From Synechococcus sp. BSA11S (GTDB lineage Bacteria > Cyanobacteriota > Cyanobacteriia > PCC-6307 > Cyanobiaceae): a stretch of 64,000 nucleotides of DNA. Shown piece after piece: positions 8,784-16,981 of the stretch (within the stretch, counting starts at the first letter, position 1; every line of letters begins with the position of its first letter). Where the stretch lies: assembly GCF_014224355.1 (NCBI RefSeq), contig NZ_VNWP01000002.1:186001-250000 (forward strand), given 5' to 3'. The notes under the pieces were generated by a model. That model did no database searches. It was not told the origin of the DNA and was given only the letters and a program-made list of their open reading frames with translations. A program made the translations under genes and the position numbers.

Positions 8784-11224
8784 GTCGGGGCCTGCGTCTG
8801 CCCTCGCATCCTCGCCCTCCCCCCCAGGCCCCAGAGCCAAAGCGTTACGGCCAGCCCATGCAGCAGCACCGGTGGCCAGAGCGAGCCGGTGGTCCCGTAG
8901 GCCAGCACGCAGGCCACCCCCAGCAGGGTGCACTGCACCAGGAAGCGCCGGTCGCGGAACACTCCCCGGCCCGGGGGATACCAGACCATCGCGGCCAGGG
9001 GGTGATAGAGCACGAACAGGCCCACGCTCAGGGCCCCCCAGGCAGCACTGCTGGCTATCGAGCCGCCTTCGAGGGGATGGGGCATCAGGGCCACGCGGAA
9101 GAGCAGTTCCTCCCCCAGGGCCGGCATCAGCATCAGGCGGGGCGCCGCCCGCAGGGCCGGACCGATTGCCTCCAGCCGCCAGGGGGTCAGAAAGCCTGAG
9201 CGCCAGCCCAGGGACAGGGCCAGCGCCGCGTAGGCCGCCAGAATCGCCAGACTGCGGGCCAGGGCGGTTGGGCCCAGGGGGGCGAACAGGGCATCACTGA
9301 GGCGCCGCAGCAGGGTGGACAGTGGTGGGATCTGACCCAGCAGCAGGGTGGGAGCGAGGGGCTCGATCGTGGTGTCACCGCCCGCGAGCTGGTTGGTGCG
9401 CAGGAACCAGATGCCGGCACCGTGCTGCAGGAACACCCGCGCCATGTCGTCGTGGGCGCGGCGGGGCAGCATCGAGCGCCAGCTCAGCAGGGCATCCAGG
9501 CCAGTTTCGCCGCGCATGAACCTCTCACCGGCCACCACTTCGGCGTTGTGACGCCAATCCGCGCGGACTGTGCCGAAGGGAGTGAGCAGGTCGTCGAGGG
9601 AGCGGGCCAGGCTGGCCAGCTTCAGGAAGGCCAGGCTCGAGCTCTCCTGAGGATGCTCCGCAAGCCAGCCCCTCAGACCTGGATCGGCCTCCACCCGGCG
9701 CCTTAGTCGATCAATCGCGATGAAGAGCGCCTGGCTCGAATCCTGCACGCAGGAGGTGGAGGGCGTCACTGTCGAGACCCCGCTGCCATCGCCACTGCGG
9801 TAGCGGGCCATCAGCACCTCCGCCTGGATCGCCAGCTCCCGCAGCAGCGAGAGCTCCTGCCCGTCCACTGTCAGGTCGTCGAAGGGCTGCAGCTTGATCA
9901 CAACATCGGAGATCGGCCGGGAGCCCATCCAGCCCCGCTGCAGATCTCCGCTGAAAGCCGTCCAGTCCTGCGTCCCCGCAACGATGCCGTTGGGGTTGTT
10001 GGCATAGATCTGGTGGTAATGCAGATCGAAGCGGGGCTCGCCGGTGATGGCATCGCTCACCACCCGCGCGTCTCCGAAGGCGAAGTGGCCGGTCACGGTG
10101 GCGCCGCTGATCCGCTCACCTCCCGGGCCACCGATCCCGCCGAAGCTGTGGATCAGCAGGGCCCTCTCCCCCGGCCGCCAGTGCTCGGCCAGAGGCCCCG
10201 TGGCGGCGGAGGGCTCCAGCAGCACCCGCCTGAGGCGCCCCCGTTGCTGCGGGGTGTCGGCCCAGTTACCGCGCAGGATGTAGGGAATCCCCTCCCGGCC
10301 CGCCGGCAGGATGGCCTCGGGGCGGAGCTGATGAAGGGCCCGGGGCCTGAGTGCCTGGGCCGTGAACGTCCCCTCGGCGTCGGGGGCGCCGTAGAGGTAC
10401 CAGCCCTGGCGGCCCACGGGATTGGTGATCAGCCCCAGGGGCGTGGAGATCCAGCGGCCGTAACGGTCCCGCGGCTGCTGGGGCACCCGCACCACGTCCG
10501 TGGGGCCGCTGAAGTCATGCCGCTCCGGATTCCAGTGGCGCACCCGGAAGCGCTCCTTCTCTCCGGGAACGGGCCCGAGAATCCGCACCAGCCCCACGTA
10601 GCGGCCGCTGATCTGCACCGGTGGCTCGCCGATGCGCAGCTGCGTCGAGCCATCCGGTCGCGGCTCCAGCTGCACCTTCTCCAGCTGCACGATCAGATCG
10701 TCGTTGGGGCGTGCCCCCGCCAGCGACTGGAGAGGGCCCACCTTCCGGCGCCCGTCCAGGCGCCGCGGCAGCAGATTCCCCTGCTTCTCGATCTTCAGCG
10801 CGGCCGGTGTGAAGCGCACATCGGTGCTCACCCGCTCCACCAGCTCCTTCAGCTCCGGCTGATCCACCCAGCCCAGCCGCAGCACCTGCCCCTCCAGCCC
10901 CCGGGCCGTGGCAGGGGCGTGCTCGATCTCGATCCAGACCCAGTCACCCGGCTCCCGGCCGGTCTCCTCGGCGCCGGGCAGGATCAGCCGCCCGATCCAG
11001 TCGGCATGGGGCCGGTAGCGCCGCGGGTCGGGCCGTTGGCTGAGCGGGTAGTGACTGGGACGGTTGAAGGGTGCGGCCTGCGCCAGGGCGTAGCTGCTGC
11101 CGGGAATGGGGTCGCTGGCTGACCCGGAGGGTGTGGGTCCGCCCGCCTGGACCGGAGTCAGCAGCAGCGACACGGCCAGGGTCAGCAGCAGCAGCAGAAC
11201 CCGCAGGGCAGGGGCTGATCTCAT
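8780..11224 (-). CDS. CPBP-family intramembrane protease with very long N-terminal exported region
   Basis: Starting at ATG 11224, a 814-residue protein with a signal peptide or anchor at 1-28. About 550 residues follow without obvious transmembrane helices, apparently beta-rich and proline-rich. The C-terminal membrane domain (about 630-805) carries CPBP motifs: EELLFR at 705-710, FVLYH at 737-741 and a third histidine near 789 (LLHGLAV). CPBP enzymes are glutamate-type intramembrane proteases related to Rce1. The usual HxxxN/B last motif ends in Val/Thr here. ATGA overlap with the zinc-ribbon gene upstream and GTGA overlap with the small gene downstream argue for coupled expression. Confidence 0.8.
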   Translation of the reverse strand: MRSAPALRVLLLLLTLAVSLLLTPVQAGGPTPSGSASDPIPGSSYALAQAAPFNRPSHYPLSQRPDPRRYRPHADWIGRLILPGAEETGREPGDWVWIEIEHAPATARGLEGQVLRLGWVDQPELKELVERVSTDVRFTPAALKIEKQGNLLPRRLDGRRKVGPLQSLAGARPNDDLIVQLEKVQLEPRPDGSTQLRIGEPPVQISGRYVGLVRILGPVPGEKERFRVRHWNPERHDFSGPTDVVRVPQQPRDRYGRWISTPLGLITNPVGRQGWYLYGAPDAEGTFTAQALRPRALHQLRPEAILPAGREGIPYILRGNWADTPQQRGRLRRVLLEPSAATGPLAEHWRPGERALLIHSFGGIGGPGGERISGATVTGHFAFGDARVVSDAITGEPRFDLHYHQIYANNPNGIVAGTQDWTAFSGDLQRGWMGSRPISDVVIKLQPFDDLTVDGQELSLLRELAIQAEVLMARYRSGDGSGVSTVTPSTSCVQDSSQALFIAIDRLRRRVEADPGLRGWLAEHPQESSSLAFLKLASLARSLDDLLTPFGTVRADWRHNAEVVAGERFMRGETGLDALLSWRSMLPRRAHDDMARVFLQHGAGIWFLRTNQLAGGDTTIEPLAPTLLLGQIPPLSTLLRRLSDALFAPLGPTALARSLAILAAYAALALSLGWRSGFLTPWRLEAIGPALRAAPRLMLMPALGEELLFRVALMPHPLEGGSIASSAAWGALSVGLFVLYHPLAAMVWYPPGRGVFRDRRFLVQCTLLGVACVLAYGTTGSLWPPVLLHGLAVTLWLWGLGGRARMRGQTQAPT

Positions 11225-12552
11225 CGGCGTGGGGGCAGCGTTGATGGAGCCACGTCCAGTTGGGCGGCTCCGCACTGGCTGCAGTAAGACAGATGGCGGT
11301 GGGTTTGCTGGTGGCACAGCACGCAGTCGCGGAACTGCCCGTAGCCGCAGTGGGGGCAGTGGCGGCTTCCGGCCGGGAGCCTGCGGGCGCAGCGCAGGCA
11401 GCGGTGGCGCTGTGCCCGCTCCGCCGCCTGCACCCTCGGGTTGAACACCAGGGTCTGCAGCAACTTGATCAGGGCGAAGCCCACCACGGGCACCACCAGC
11501 AGATACAGATAGCTGACCAGGAAGCGAAGGTTGCCCACCAGGGCCTGCACGGCCTGAAGCACCACGCTGAAGATCACCCCCACCTGGGCCATCTCAGCCA
11601 GCTTCAGCAGCAGCGGGATCAGGGTGAGCACCAGCAGGTGCCAGCTCACCAGGGCGAGCAGGCCATGGCCGCCGCGCAGGGCCAGGCGGTGGATCTGCAG
11701 GCTCAGCAGCACCAGTGGCATCAGGAACAGGCTCTGGAGCAGCAGGCGCTGGCTCGGGGCCCAGAACAGAGCCCTCTCGAAACGCTGCTCCATGGCCTCG
11801 AAGCTCGCCGTGCGGTTCAGGAAACCGAGGAAGGCCTGGCTCTCAGGGGCCTCCAGCAGCTTCTCCTGGAGGGCCACCACCTGACTTCGCAGCACGCTGA
11901 TGCGGGCGTCGTTGGCCTCGATCCGTTGCCGCGCCTCGGCGGCGGGCACCGGCTGAAGGGCTTGGGAGGCAGGTTGAGCGGCGATCTGCTCCAGCAGGCT
12001 GGAGTCGTACTGCGAGCGGATCGTGGCGTTGCTCTGCTCCAGGGTGGCGATCTCGCGCTCGGCCCGATCCAGGTCCCGCTGCAGCCGTCGCAGCCCCGGC
12101 TGGGCGGCGATGCGGTCCTGGTGGCCGGCGAACTTCAGGCAGAGGGGGTCCACACGACCGAGATGATCACGGCTGGCCTCCTGTGCACTGGCTCGGAAGC
12201 CCGGCGCGGGAGCTGAACTCTGCGTCTCGCCCGGGGCCCGGCGCGGAATCGCCCGGCGAAGGATCGCCAGACCCTGCTCTCGACGGTCGCCACCGGCCTC
12301 CCGGTAGAGGCTCCACTCGGCCTCGCAGGGGAAGGCCTGCTGCGGGCTGAGGGGCCACTGGCCGATCGCGGCCATGCCGCTGAAGATGTTGACCAGCAGC
12401 ACCAGATCGACCAGGACGATCACCAGCAGGCTGGCTTTGTTCAGGGGCTGGTCGTTGAGGGTCCCCGATCGCTGCAGCAGGCTCTTGAGCAGACGCCCCA
12501 GCCGGCGACGGGCGCCTCTCAGGCCTTCGATCCATGGGAGTCCTGGCGGCAT
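11221..12552 (-). CDS. Membrane protein with coiled coil and C-terminal zinc ribbons
   Basis: A 443-residue protein of unknown function. A transmembrane helix lies near 41-62, followed by a soluble region containing a heptad-like coiled coil (about 165-245, rich in Gln/Glu/Arg/Leu). Four or so further hydrophobic helices follow (about 260-380). The C-terminus has a double zinc-ribbon pattern: CLRC, CPHCG, CVLC and CSQCG between about 388 and 430. Zinc-ribbon tails of this type often mediate protein contacts. It is sandwiched between a retropepsin-like gene (10-base gap) and a CPBP protease gene (ATGA overlap), so it may be an adaptor for, or substrate of, these proteases. That is inference. 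Confidence 0.7.
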   Translation of the reverse strand: MPPGLPWIEGLRGARRRLGRLLKSLLQRSGTLNDQPLNKASLLVIVLVDLVLLVNIFSGMAAIGQWPLSPQQAFPCEAEWSLYREAGGDRREQGLAILRRAIPRRAPGETQSSAPAPGFRASAQEASRDHLGRVDPLCLKFAGHQDRIAAQPGLRRLQRDLDRAEREIATLEQSNATIRSQYDSSLLEQIAAQPASQALQPVPAAEARQRIEANDARISVLRSQVVALQEKLLEAPESQAFLGFLNRTASFEAMEQRFERALFWAPSQRLLLQSLFLMPLVLLSLQIHRLALRGGHGLLALVSWHLLVLTLIPLLLKLAEMAQVGVIFSVVLQAVQALVGNLRFLVSYLYLLVVPVVGFALIKLLQTLVFNPRVQAAERAQRHRCLRCARRLPAGSRHCPHCGYGQFRDCVLCHQQTHRHLSYCSQCGAAQLDVAPSTLPPRR

Positions 12553-12562
12553 CGGGGCTGCC

Positions 12563-13543
12563 CTAGGGCCAGAGAGTCAGCGTCGCAGGCGTGGCGTCCA
12601 ACCGCCAGAGCTGGGCCCGCCTTCGCAACAGCTCCTGGCCCACGATCGCCTCCACCCTCAGGCTCGTGAAGATCGGGTTGTCGGTCACGATGGCATCGAC
12701 GGCCCTGAGCGGATCTCCACCGGGCAAGGCCAGTCCGGCCATGGGTTGGCGCCGGACCCGCTGTTCACCACAGAATCCCGTCAGCCGCAGGCCCTTGGCC
12801 GGGGCCAGTGGCCGCAGCTGTGCCGCCAGCGCCGATGTGATGAACAGCCCTTCCGCCCCGGTGTCGGCCAGGGCCCGGGATGGGCCGGCCGGCGTGGTCA
12901 GGGGCAGCAGCGGCACCTGCTGGCGCCAGACCAATGGCAGGGTGGTGGGCCGCTCGCCACGCTCAGAGCTTGCTCGGCTGTGGGACTCCGCCTCGGCAAT
13001 GGCCCGCTGGCCCAGGCTGAGACGTCCGCCCTGGGGATCGATCCAGAGCGGTTGCTGCCGCAGCTGCGGTGCTCCCAGCACTCCATCGACCCCTTCCGGC
13101 AGCCCGGCCACCGGCAGCACCAGCGCCTCCATGCCGCTGATCCTCAGGCGGTCAGCGCCGGAGGCGAGCACCAGCTCCGGCAGCTGCACCCGCTGGGGCC
13201 GCAGCTCCGGGCAACCATCACCGGCTCCGGCGAGCGAGAACGCCTTCGGATCCACCGGCTGGCTCCGCAGCCCCAGCCGCCGCACCAACTCTGGTGTCAC
13301 CAGGGTGGTGGAGGCCCCGGTGTCGAGCAGCACACGCACCTGGCCGCGTCCGCTCCGCAGGCTGAGCACGGGGGTGTCGCCGCCCGTGGCCCGCACCAGG
13401 GGAACGCTCACCTGGCCGCTGCTCGTGCCAGCGGCCAGGGGTGGACCCCCCAGCTGAATCAAGGCCGCCGTGGTTGTGCCCGCCATCGCTTGTGGCATCA
13501 GGCTGGCCAGCCCAAGCTCCAGTGCGGTGGCCAGCCCATTCAT
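12563..13543 (-). CDS. Tandem retropepsin-like aspartic protease homologue (two DTG motifs)
   Basis: From ATG 13543, a 326-residue protein with a likely signal peptide (first 22 residues). It has two retropepsin-like units. Unit 1 has LLDTGAS at 72-78 and a VDGVLG flap-like/psi-loop segment at 152-157. Unit 2 has LADTGAEG at 225-232 and AIVGQELL in the matching place near the end. Retropepsins normally act as homodimers of one DTG each; here a single chain supplies both, as in pepsin. Substrate unknown, probably periplasmic. The ATG overlaps the stop of the META-domain gene (ATGA). The longer frame to 13624 lies inside that gene. Confidence 0.78.
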   Translation of the reverse strand: MNGLATALELGLASLMPQAMAGTTTAALIQLGGPPLAAGTSSGQVSVPLVRATGGDTPVLSLRSGRGQVRVLLDTGASTTLVTPELVRRLGLRSQPVDPKAFSLAGAGDGCPELRPQRVQLPELVLASGADRLRISGMEALVLPVAGLPEGVDGVLGAPQLRQQPLWIDPQGGRLSLGQRAIAEAESHSRASSERGERPTTLPLVWRQQVPLLPLTTPAGPSRALADTGAEGLFITSALAAQLRPLAPAKGLRLTGFCGEQRVRRQPMAGLALPGGDPLRAVDAIVTDNPIFTSLRVEAIVGQELLRRRAQLWRLDATPATLTLWP

Positions 13544-14355
13544 GGGGTGCCGGCCCTGCGAAGGGTGACAGCCAGGGCCCCATCGGGGCGGCGCAGCTCC
13601 AGGCGCTCCGCCTCGATCCTCCACTGGCCGGCGGATTCAAGGGCGCTCAGGAACTGGACCTCCTGCTCCATCACCCCCCTGGGCTGGCTGCAGATCCTGC
13701 GGGTGGCGACCGGCGGCTTCACCTTGAGGGTGCCCTCACCCAGTTGCACCGCCGCGGCATAGCGGTTGCAGCCGGCCGTTCCCGTCAGTCGCCCGCGACT
13801 CTTCAGCTCCAGGCTGAGGGTGCTGCCGGCCAGGGTGCTGACCACCGCCTGCCTGCCGTTGTTGAACCCTGTCACGATCCAGACGCTGCCTGCGATCTCC
13901 TGCGGCTGGGGCCTGAAGCGTGCCACCGGCCTGCCGCCCGTGGTGAGAAGCTCCAATCTGCCGTTGCGCAGTCGATAGCGCCGTGCGGATCCCAGGACCG
14001 CACGGAAGGTCTCGGCCTGGCGCCTCTGCCTGGGGGGACAGGCCATCAGGGTTGATGGACCCGGCTGGTTGACGCGGAAGCTGGAGCCCTTCACCTGAAC
14101 AGGAGCGCTGTAGCGGTTGCAGCCATCGCTGCCGCTGATCCGACCCGCCTCGAGGCGCAGGGTCGGTGCCGGCGGCAGCACCGCCCGCTGTCCTGGGATC
14201 GACTCCAGCAGCCAGGCGCTTCCCTCCAGCGTCGCAGCAGGCGCTGCCTTGGACCGGGGGGAGTGGTCGGGTTGGGCGTGTGCCGGCAGGGAGCTGAACC
14301 CCAGCAGGGCCCCGAGGGCCAGGCTGGCCGCAGCAGGCGTGTTGCGTTGGATCAC
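13540..14355 (-). CDS. Double META-domain (HslJ-like) exported protein
   Basis: Starts at GTG 14355, two bases after the stop of the upstream permease gene. The 271-residue product has a signal peptide ending near PAHAQ (residue 28), then two META/HslJ-like domains. Each has a W-containing first strand (GSAWLLESI; GSVWIVTGF) and a GCNRY motif (DGCNRYSA; AGCNRYAA). META domains occur in outer-membrane or secreted heat-inducible proteins and bear on stress or novobiocin tolerance in Escherichia coli; their molecular role is unclear. The product is probably periplasmic, coupled by ATGA overlap to the retropepsin-like gene. Confidence 0.82.
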   Translation of the reverse strand: MIQRNTPAAASLALGALLGFSSLPAHAQPDHSPRSKAAPAATLEGSAWLLESIPGQRAVLPPAPTLRLEAGRISGSDGCNRYSAPVQVKGSSFRVNQPGPSTLMACPPRQRRQAETFRAVLGSARRYRLRNGRLELLTTGGRPVARFRPQPQEIAGSVWIVTGFNNGRQAVVSTLAGSTLSLELKSRGRLTGTAGCNRYAAAVQLGEGTLKVKPPVATRRICSQPRGVMEQEVQFLSALESAGQWRIEAERLELRRPDGALAVTLRRAGTP

Positions 14356-14356
14356 G

Positions 14357-15271
14357 TCAGGCTGGGCGGACACCGGTGCCCATCCTGGTGCCCAGCAGCA
14401 CCAGCAGCAGACCGACGACCGTGACGGGGTGGATGGCCTCCCCCAGCACCAGGGCTGCACTGATCACGGCCACCACGATCGTCAGCGATCCCCACAACGA
14501 CACCTGGGCCACACTCCAGTGGCGGTAGGCCTGACGCAGGGCCAGTTCACTGCCCAGGGACAGGCCGATTCCGTAGATCACGATCACCCCCACCACCCAC
14601 GCGGCGCTGAGCAGGTGGAAATGGGAGGGTCCGAACAGGATCAGGGCCAGGGCGCCGAACACCAGGGCCGAGACCGTGGTGGTGAGCCCCACCGTGAGAG
14701 CCGCCGGCCAGCCGCGCTGGGCAATGGCGCGGCCGCTCACCCCGGCACCCGCGAAGGCAACCACCCCCACCAGGGCCCAGATCACCCCTCGCACTTCGTC
14801 CATCGGTCCGTCCATGCGGGCCATCGCCAGCTGGGGCAGTAGCAGCCCGAGCACGATCAGCCCGAAGCTCAGCCAGAAACCCCGCGGCAGCGTTTCCCCC
14901 AGCAGACGCCTGGCCAGAAGGGCTGATAGCGGCAGCACCAGGGCGAACAGGAGGGTCTGGCTGATCACCGAAAGGGCGTCCAGGGCGAAGTAGAAGGCCA
15001 CGGGTCCGAGGAACAGCCCCAGCACCGTGTCCAGCACCAGCAGACGACGATCACCCCCCTCCAACTGCTCCAGCAGTGCCGGCAGCTGGGCCCGTCCGGG
15101 CAGCAGGACCGTGAGGCCCACGATCATCTGAGCCACAAAGAAGACGTTGCAGAAGCTGATCGGGTTCTCGCCCCCGATCGGGTGAGACGCCCCGAAGGCC
15201 TGCAGCCCTTTCAACGCGGTGGCATTGAGCCCCTTGAGCACCACGTAAAGCAGCAGCGGAAACCAGGCCAT
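14357..15271 (-). CDS. EamA/DMT superfamily permease
   Basis: A 304-residue integral membrane protein with about ten hydrophobic helices arranged as two EamA repeats, each ending in a family-like stretch such as LSALLARRLLGETLPRGFW and WGSLTIVVAVISAALVLGE. Drug/metabolite transporter family members export amino acids, nucleotides or other metabolites; the substrate cannot be read from the sequence. ATG start at 15271. It is the first gene of a six-gene minus-strand operon followed by META, retropepsin-like, zinc-ribbon and CPBP genes. Confidence 0.85.
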   Translation of the reverse strand: MAWFPLLLYVVLKGLNATALKGLQAFGASHPIGGENPISFCNVFFVAQMIVGLTVLLPGRAQLPALLEQLEGGDRRLLVLDTVLGLFLGPVAFYFALDALSVISQTLLFALVLPLSALLARRLLGETLPRGFWLSFGLIVLGLLLPQLAMARMDGPMDEVRGVIWALVGVVAFAGAGVSGRAIAQRGWPAALTVGLTTTVSALVFGALALILFGPSHFHLLSAAWVVGVIVIYGIGLSLGSELALRQAYRHWSVAQVSLWGSLTIVVAVISAALVLGEAIHPVTVVGLLLVLLGTRMGTGVRPA

Positions 15272-15330
15272 GGGTGGGCGATTCGGTTCGATCGGCTGGC
15301 GCCTGGCTGGAAAGCCTGCCTTGGCTCAAC

Positions 15331-16221
15331 TCAGAAAAAGAATTTCACCCCCATCTCCACTCCATTATGGTCGATGCTGTAAGCATTCTCCGGGGACTGA
15401 TCGTTGGTGCCTCCCAGATGCAGGTAGCGCCAGGAGAGATTGAGCTGGGTGTTGTTGCCCACCGCATAGCCAACTCCCACCTGGGCATTGGCGGAATAAT
15501 CATCGGAGTTGTTGACGCCGAAGCCACCGACATCACCCCGGGCGAACAGGCGCAAGCGCGGCGAGAGGAACACACTGGCCTGGGTTCCAAGCAATGGTTG
15601 GGTCACAGTGCCACCGAAACTCCTGGAACCGGAGAGGCTCCGGTTCGGTCCGTCGAACTGGGCACTCAGTTCGTAGCGCATATCGACGAAACGCACGCCC
15701 GCGTAGGGGATCACATTGAAGCTGCCCCCCTTGGCGATGGCCTGTTCCCTGTCGCCGAAGCGATAGCGCAAGGCCAGGTCATAGATCCCCTGGATGTTGT
15801 TGAGCGTCGCGCTCACTTTCCTCACCCCTGAGGGAGATGTCGTGGCCTCCTCCCCACGCAGGGACACATAGCTCAGGTCAGTGAGCAGCCCCAGCCGCTT
15901 GTACTCCACGCTGCCACGCACATAGGCGGCCATGGTCAGCGGGCGCAGCACCTGCTCGAGATCGAGGTCCAAATCGGCGGTCAATCCCTTGACGGTGGTG
16001 CTGCCGGTGGTGCGCAGGGGGAAAAACCCGTAGATCTCCGCCGTGGCACTCCAGGGGGAGGGGGGGGGCTCGGCCATCTGCTTCTCCTCTGTGCTGGTAG
16101 GGCCTTCGTCGGCACTGCCTGGGATCGCCTCGGTGGTTCCCTCTTCAGCAAGGGCGACTCCAGACTCGATCAGAGGCTGGATCAGGGCAAGGCCAAGCAG
16201 CAGCAGAGCCTGGGGCCGCAT
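15331..16221 (-). CDS. Outer-membrane beta-barrel protein
   Basis: ATG 16221 follows a GGAGG ribosome binding site three bases away, so the TTG at 16224 is unlikely to be the start. The 296-residue product has a signal peptide (about 1-25), an acidic Glu/Pro/Thr-rich linker to about residue 55, then alternating amphipathic strands. It ends in VKFFF: a terminal aromatic residue is typical of proteins inserted by the BamA/Omp85 machine. The pattern suggests an OmpA/OmpW-like small barrel, but I cannot name the family. It stands alone on the minus strand between the methyltransferase and permease genes. Confidence 0.75.
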   Translation of the reverse strand: MRPQALLLLGLALIQPLIESGVALAEEGTTEAIPGSADEGPTSTEEKQMAEPPPSPWSATAEIYGFFPLRTTGSTTVKGLTADLDLDLEQVLRPLTMAAYVRGSVEYKRLGLLTDLSYVSLRGEEATTSPSGVRKVSATLNNIQGIYDLALRYRFGDREQAIAKGGSFNVIPYAGVRFVDMRYELSAQFDGPNRSLSGSRSFGGTVTQPLLGTQASVFLSPRLRLFARGDVGGFGVNNSDDYSANAQVGVGYAVGNNTQLNLSWRYLHLGGTNDQSPENAYSIDHNGVEMGVKFFF

Positions 16222-16307
16222 CAACCTCCAGACGAGAGCAGAGTGAACAAATGGTTTGGGTGATGAACTTCCCTCAGGGGAGAGTAGTGGGAAGGGTGAT
16301 GGCCGGC

Positions 16308-16955
16308 TCAGGCCGGTTGTCGGCCCATGATCTCCAGATAGCGATCATCGAGGTCCCTCACCAGCAACTGCTCGAGACCAGCCTGGCGCAGTTGCTCCTC
16401 CACCTCCGGGGCCGTGAAGGCAGCCCGCAGAGACTGGCGGTAGTCGTGCTGGAGCACGGGCGGGGCCTGGGCAGCATGGGTGGCCACCAACCGCTCCAGC
16501 GCGGCCTGGTCGGCGGGCCGCCGCAGATCCTTGATGTAGACCGCCGCTCCAGGGGCCGCCAGCTGGCGCACCGTTCTCCAGAGCACCTGGGGATCGTGGA
16601 GGTGATGCAACAGGCTGTTGCTCACCACGGCGTCATACCCCCCTTCCAGCCCTGGGGCGGGGAGCAGGACCTGCTGGAAGCGCAGTGAACCGGCTGGACT
16701 GGAGCACTGCTGCTCTTGCTCCAATCGCGCCTTGGCGAGGGCCAGCATGGCTTCTGACCCGTCGACCCCCAGCACCTCAGAGAGGGGATAGCGCTCAGCA
16801 AGCCTGAAGCTGATGTTGCCCGGGCCGCAGCCGAGATCCACAATGCGCGCTCCCAGCCTGTCGCCATAGAGGTCGGCGATCCGCTCGACCATGGCCTGGT
16901 CCGTGGCACTGAAATCTGCCTCGGCATAGGCCTGGGCCTGCTCGGCCCCCTCCAT
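16308..16955 (-). CDS. Class I SAM-dependent methyltransferase
   Basis: From ATG 16955, 215 residues with motif I VDLGCGPGN at 39-47, an acidic residue at the end of strand 2 (GVDGSEAML) and the strand-4 region YDAVVSNSLLHHLHD. This is a standard Rossmann methyltransferase; substrate unknown. The reading frame continues in phase upstream with EPEL before the ATG, and family members often keep EPELM near their N-terminus. A non-AUG start up to CTG 16985 is therefore possible, which would touch the stop of the RodZ-like gene. It is probably co-transcribed with that gene. Confidence 0.82.
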   Translation of the reverse strand: MEGAEQAQAYAEADFSATDQAMVERIADLYGDRLGARIVDLGCGPGNISFRLAERYPLSEVLGVDGSEAMLALAKARLEQEQQCSSPAGSLRFQQVLLPAPGLEGGYDAVVSNSLLHHLHDPQVLWRTVRQLAAPGAAVYIKDLRRPADQAALERLVATHAAQAPPVLQHDYRQSLRAAFTAPEVEEQLRQAGLEQLLVRDLDDRYLEIMGRQPA

Positions 16956-16981
16956 CAGTTCAGGTTCGCAGACGCGCTCGA

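Noticed and set aside
10013-11122. 369-residue plus-strand frame opposite the CPBP protease gene
   Set aside because: Pro/Gly/His-rich noise; the minus-strand gene has a signal peptide and catalytic motifs.
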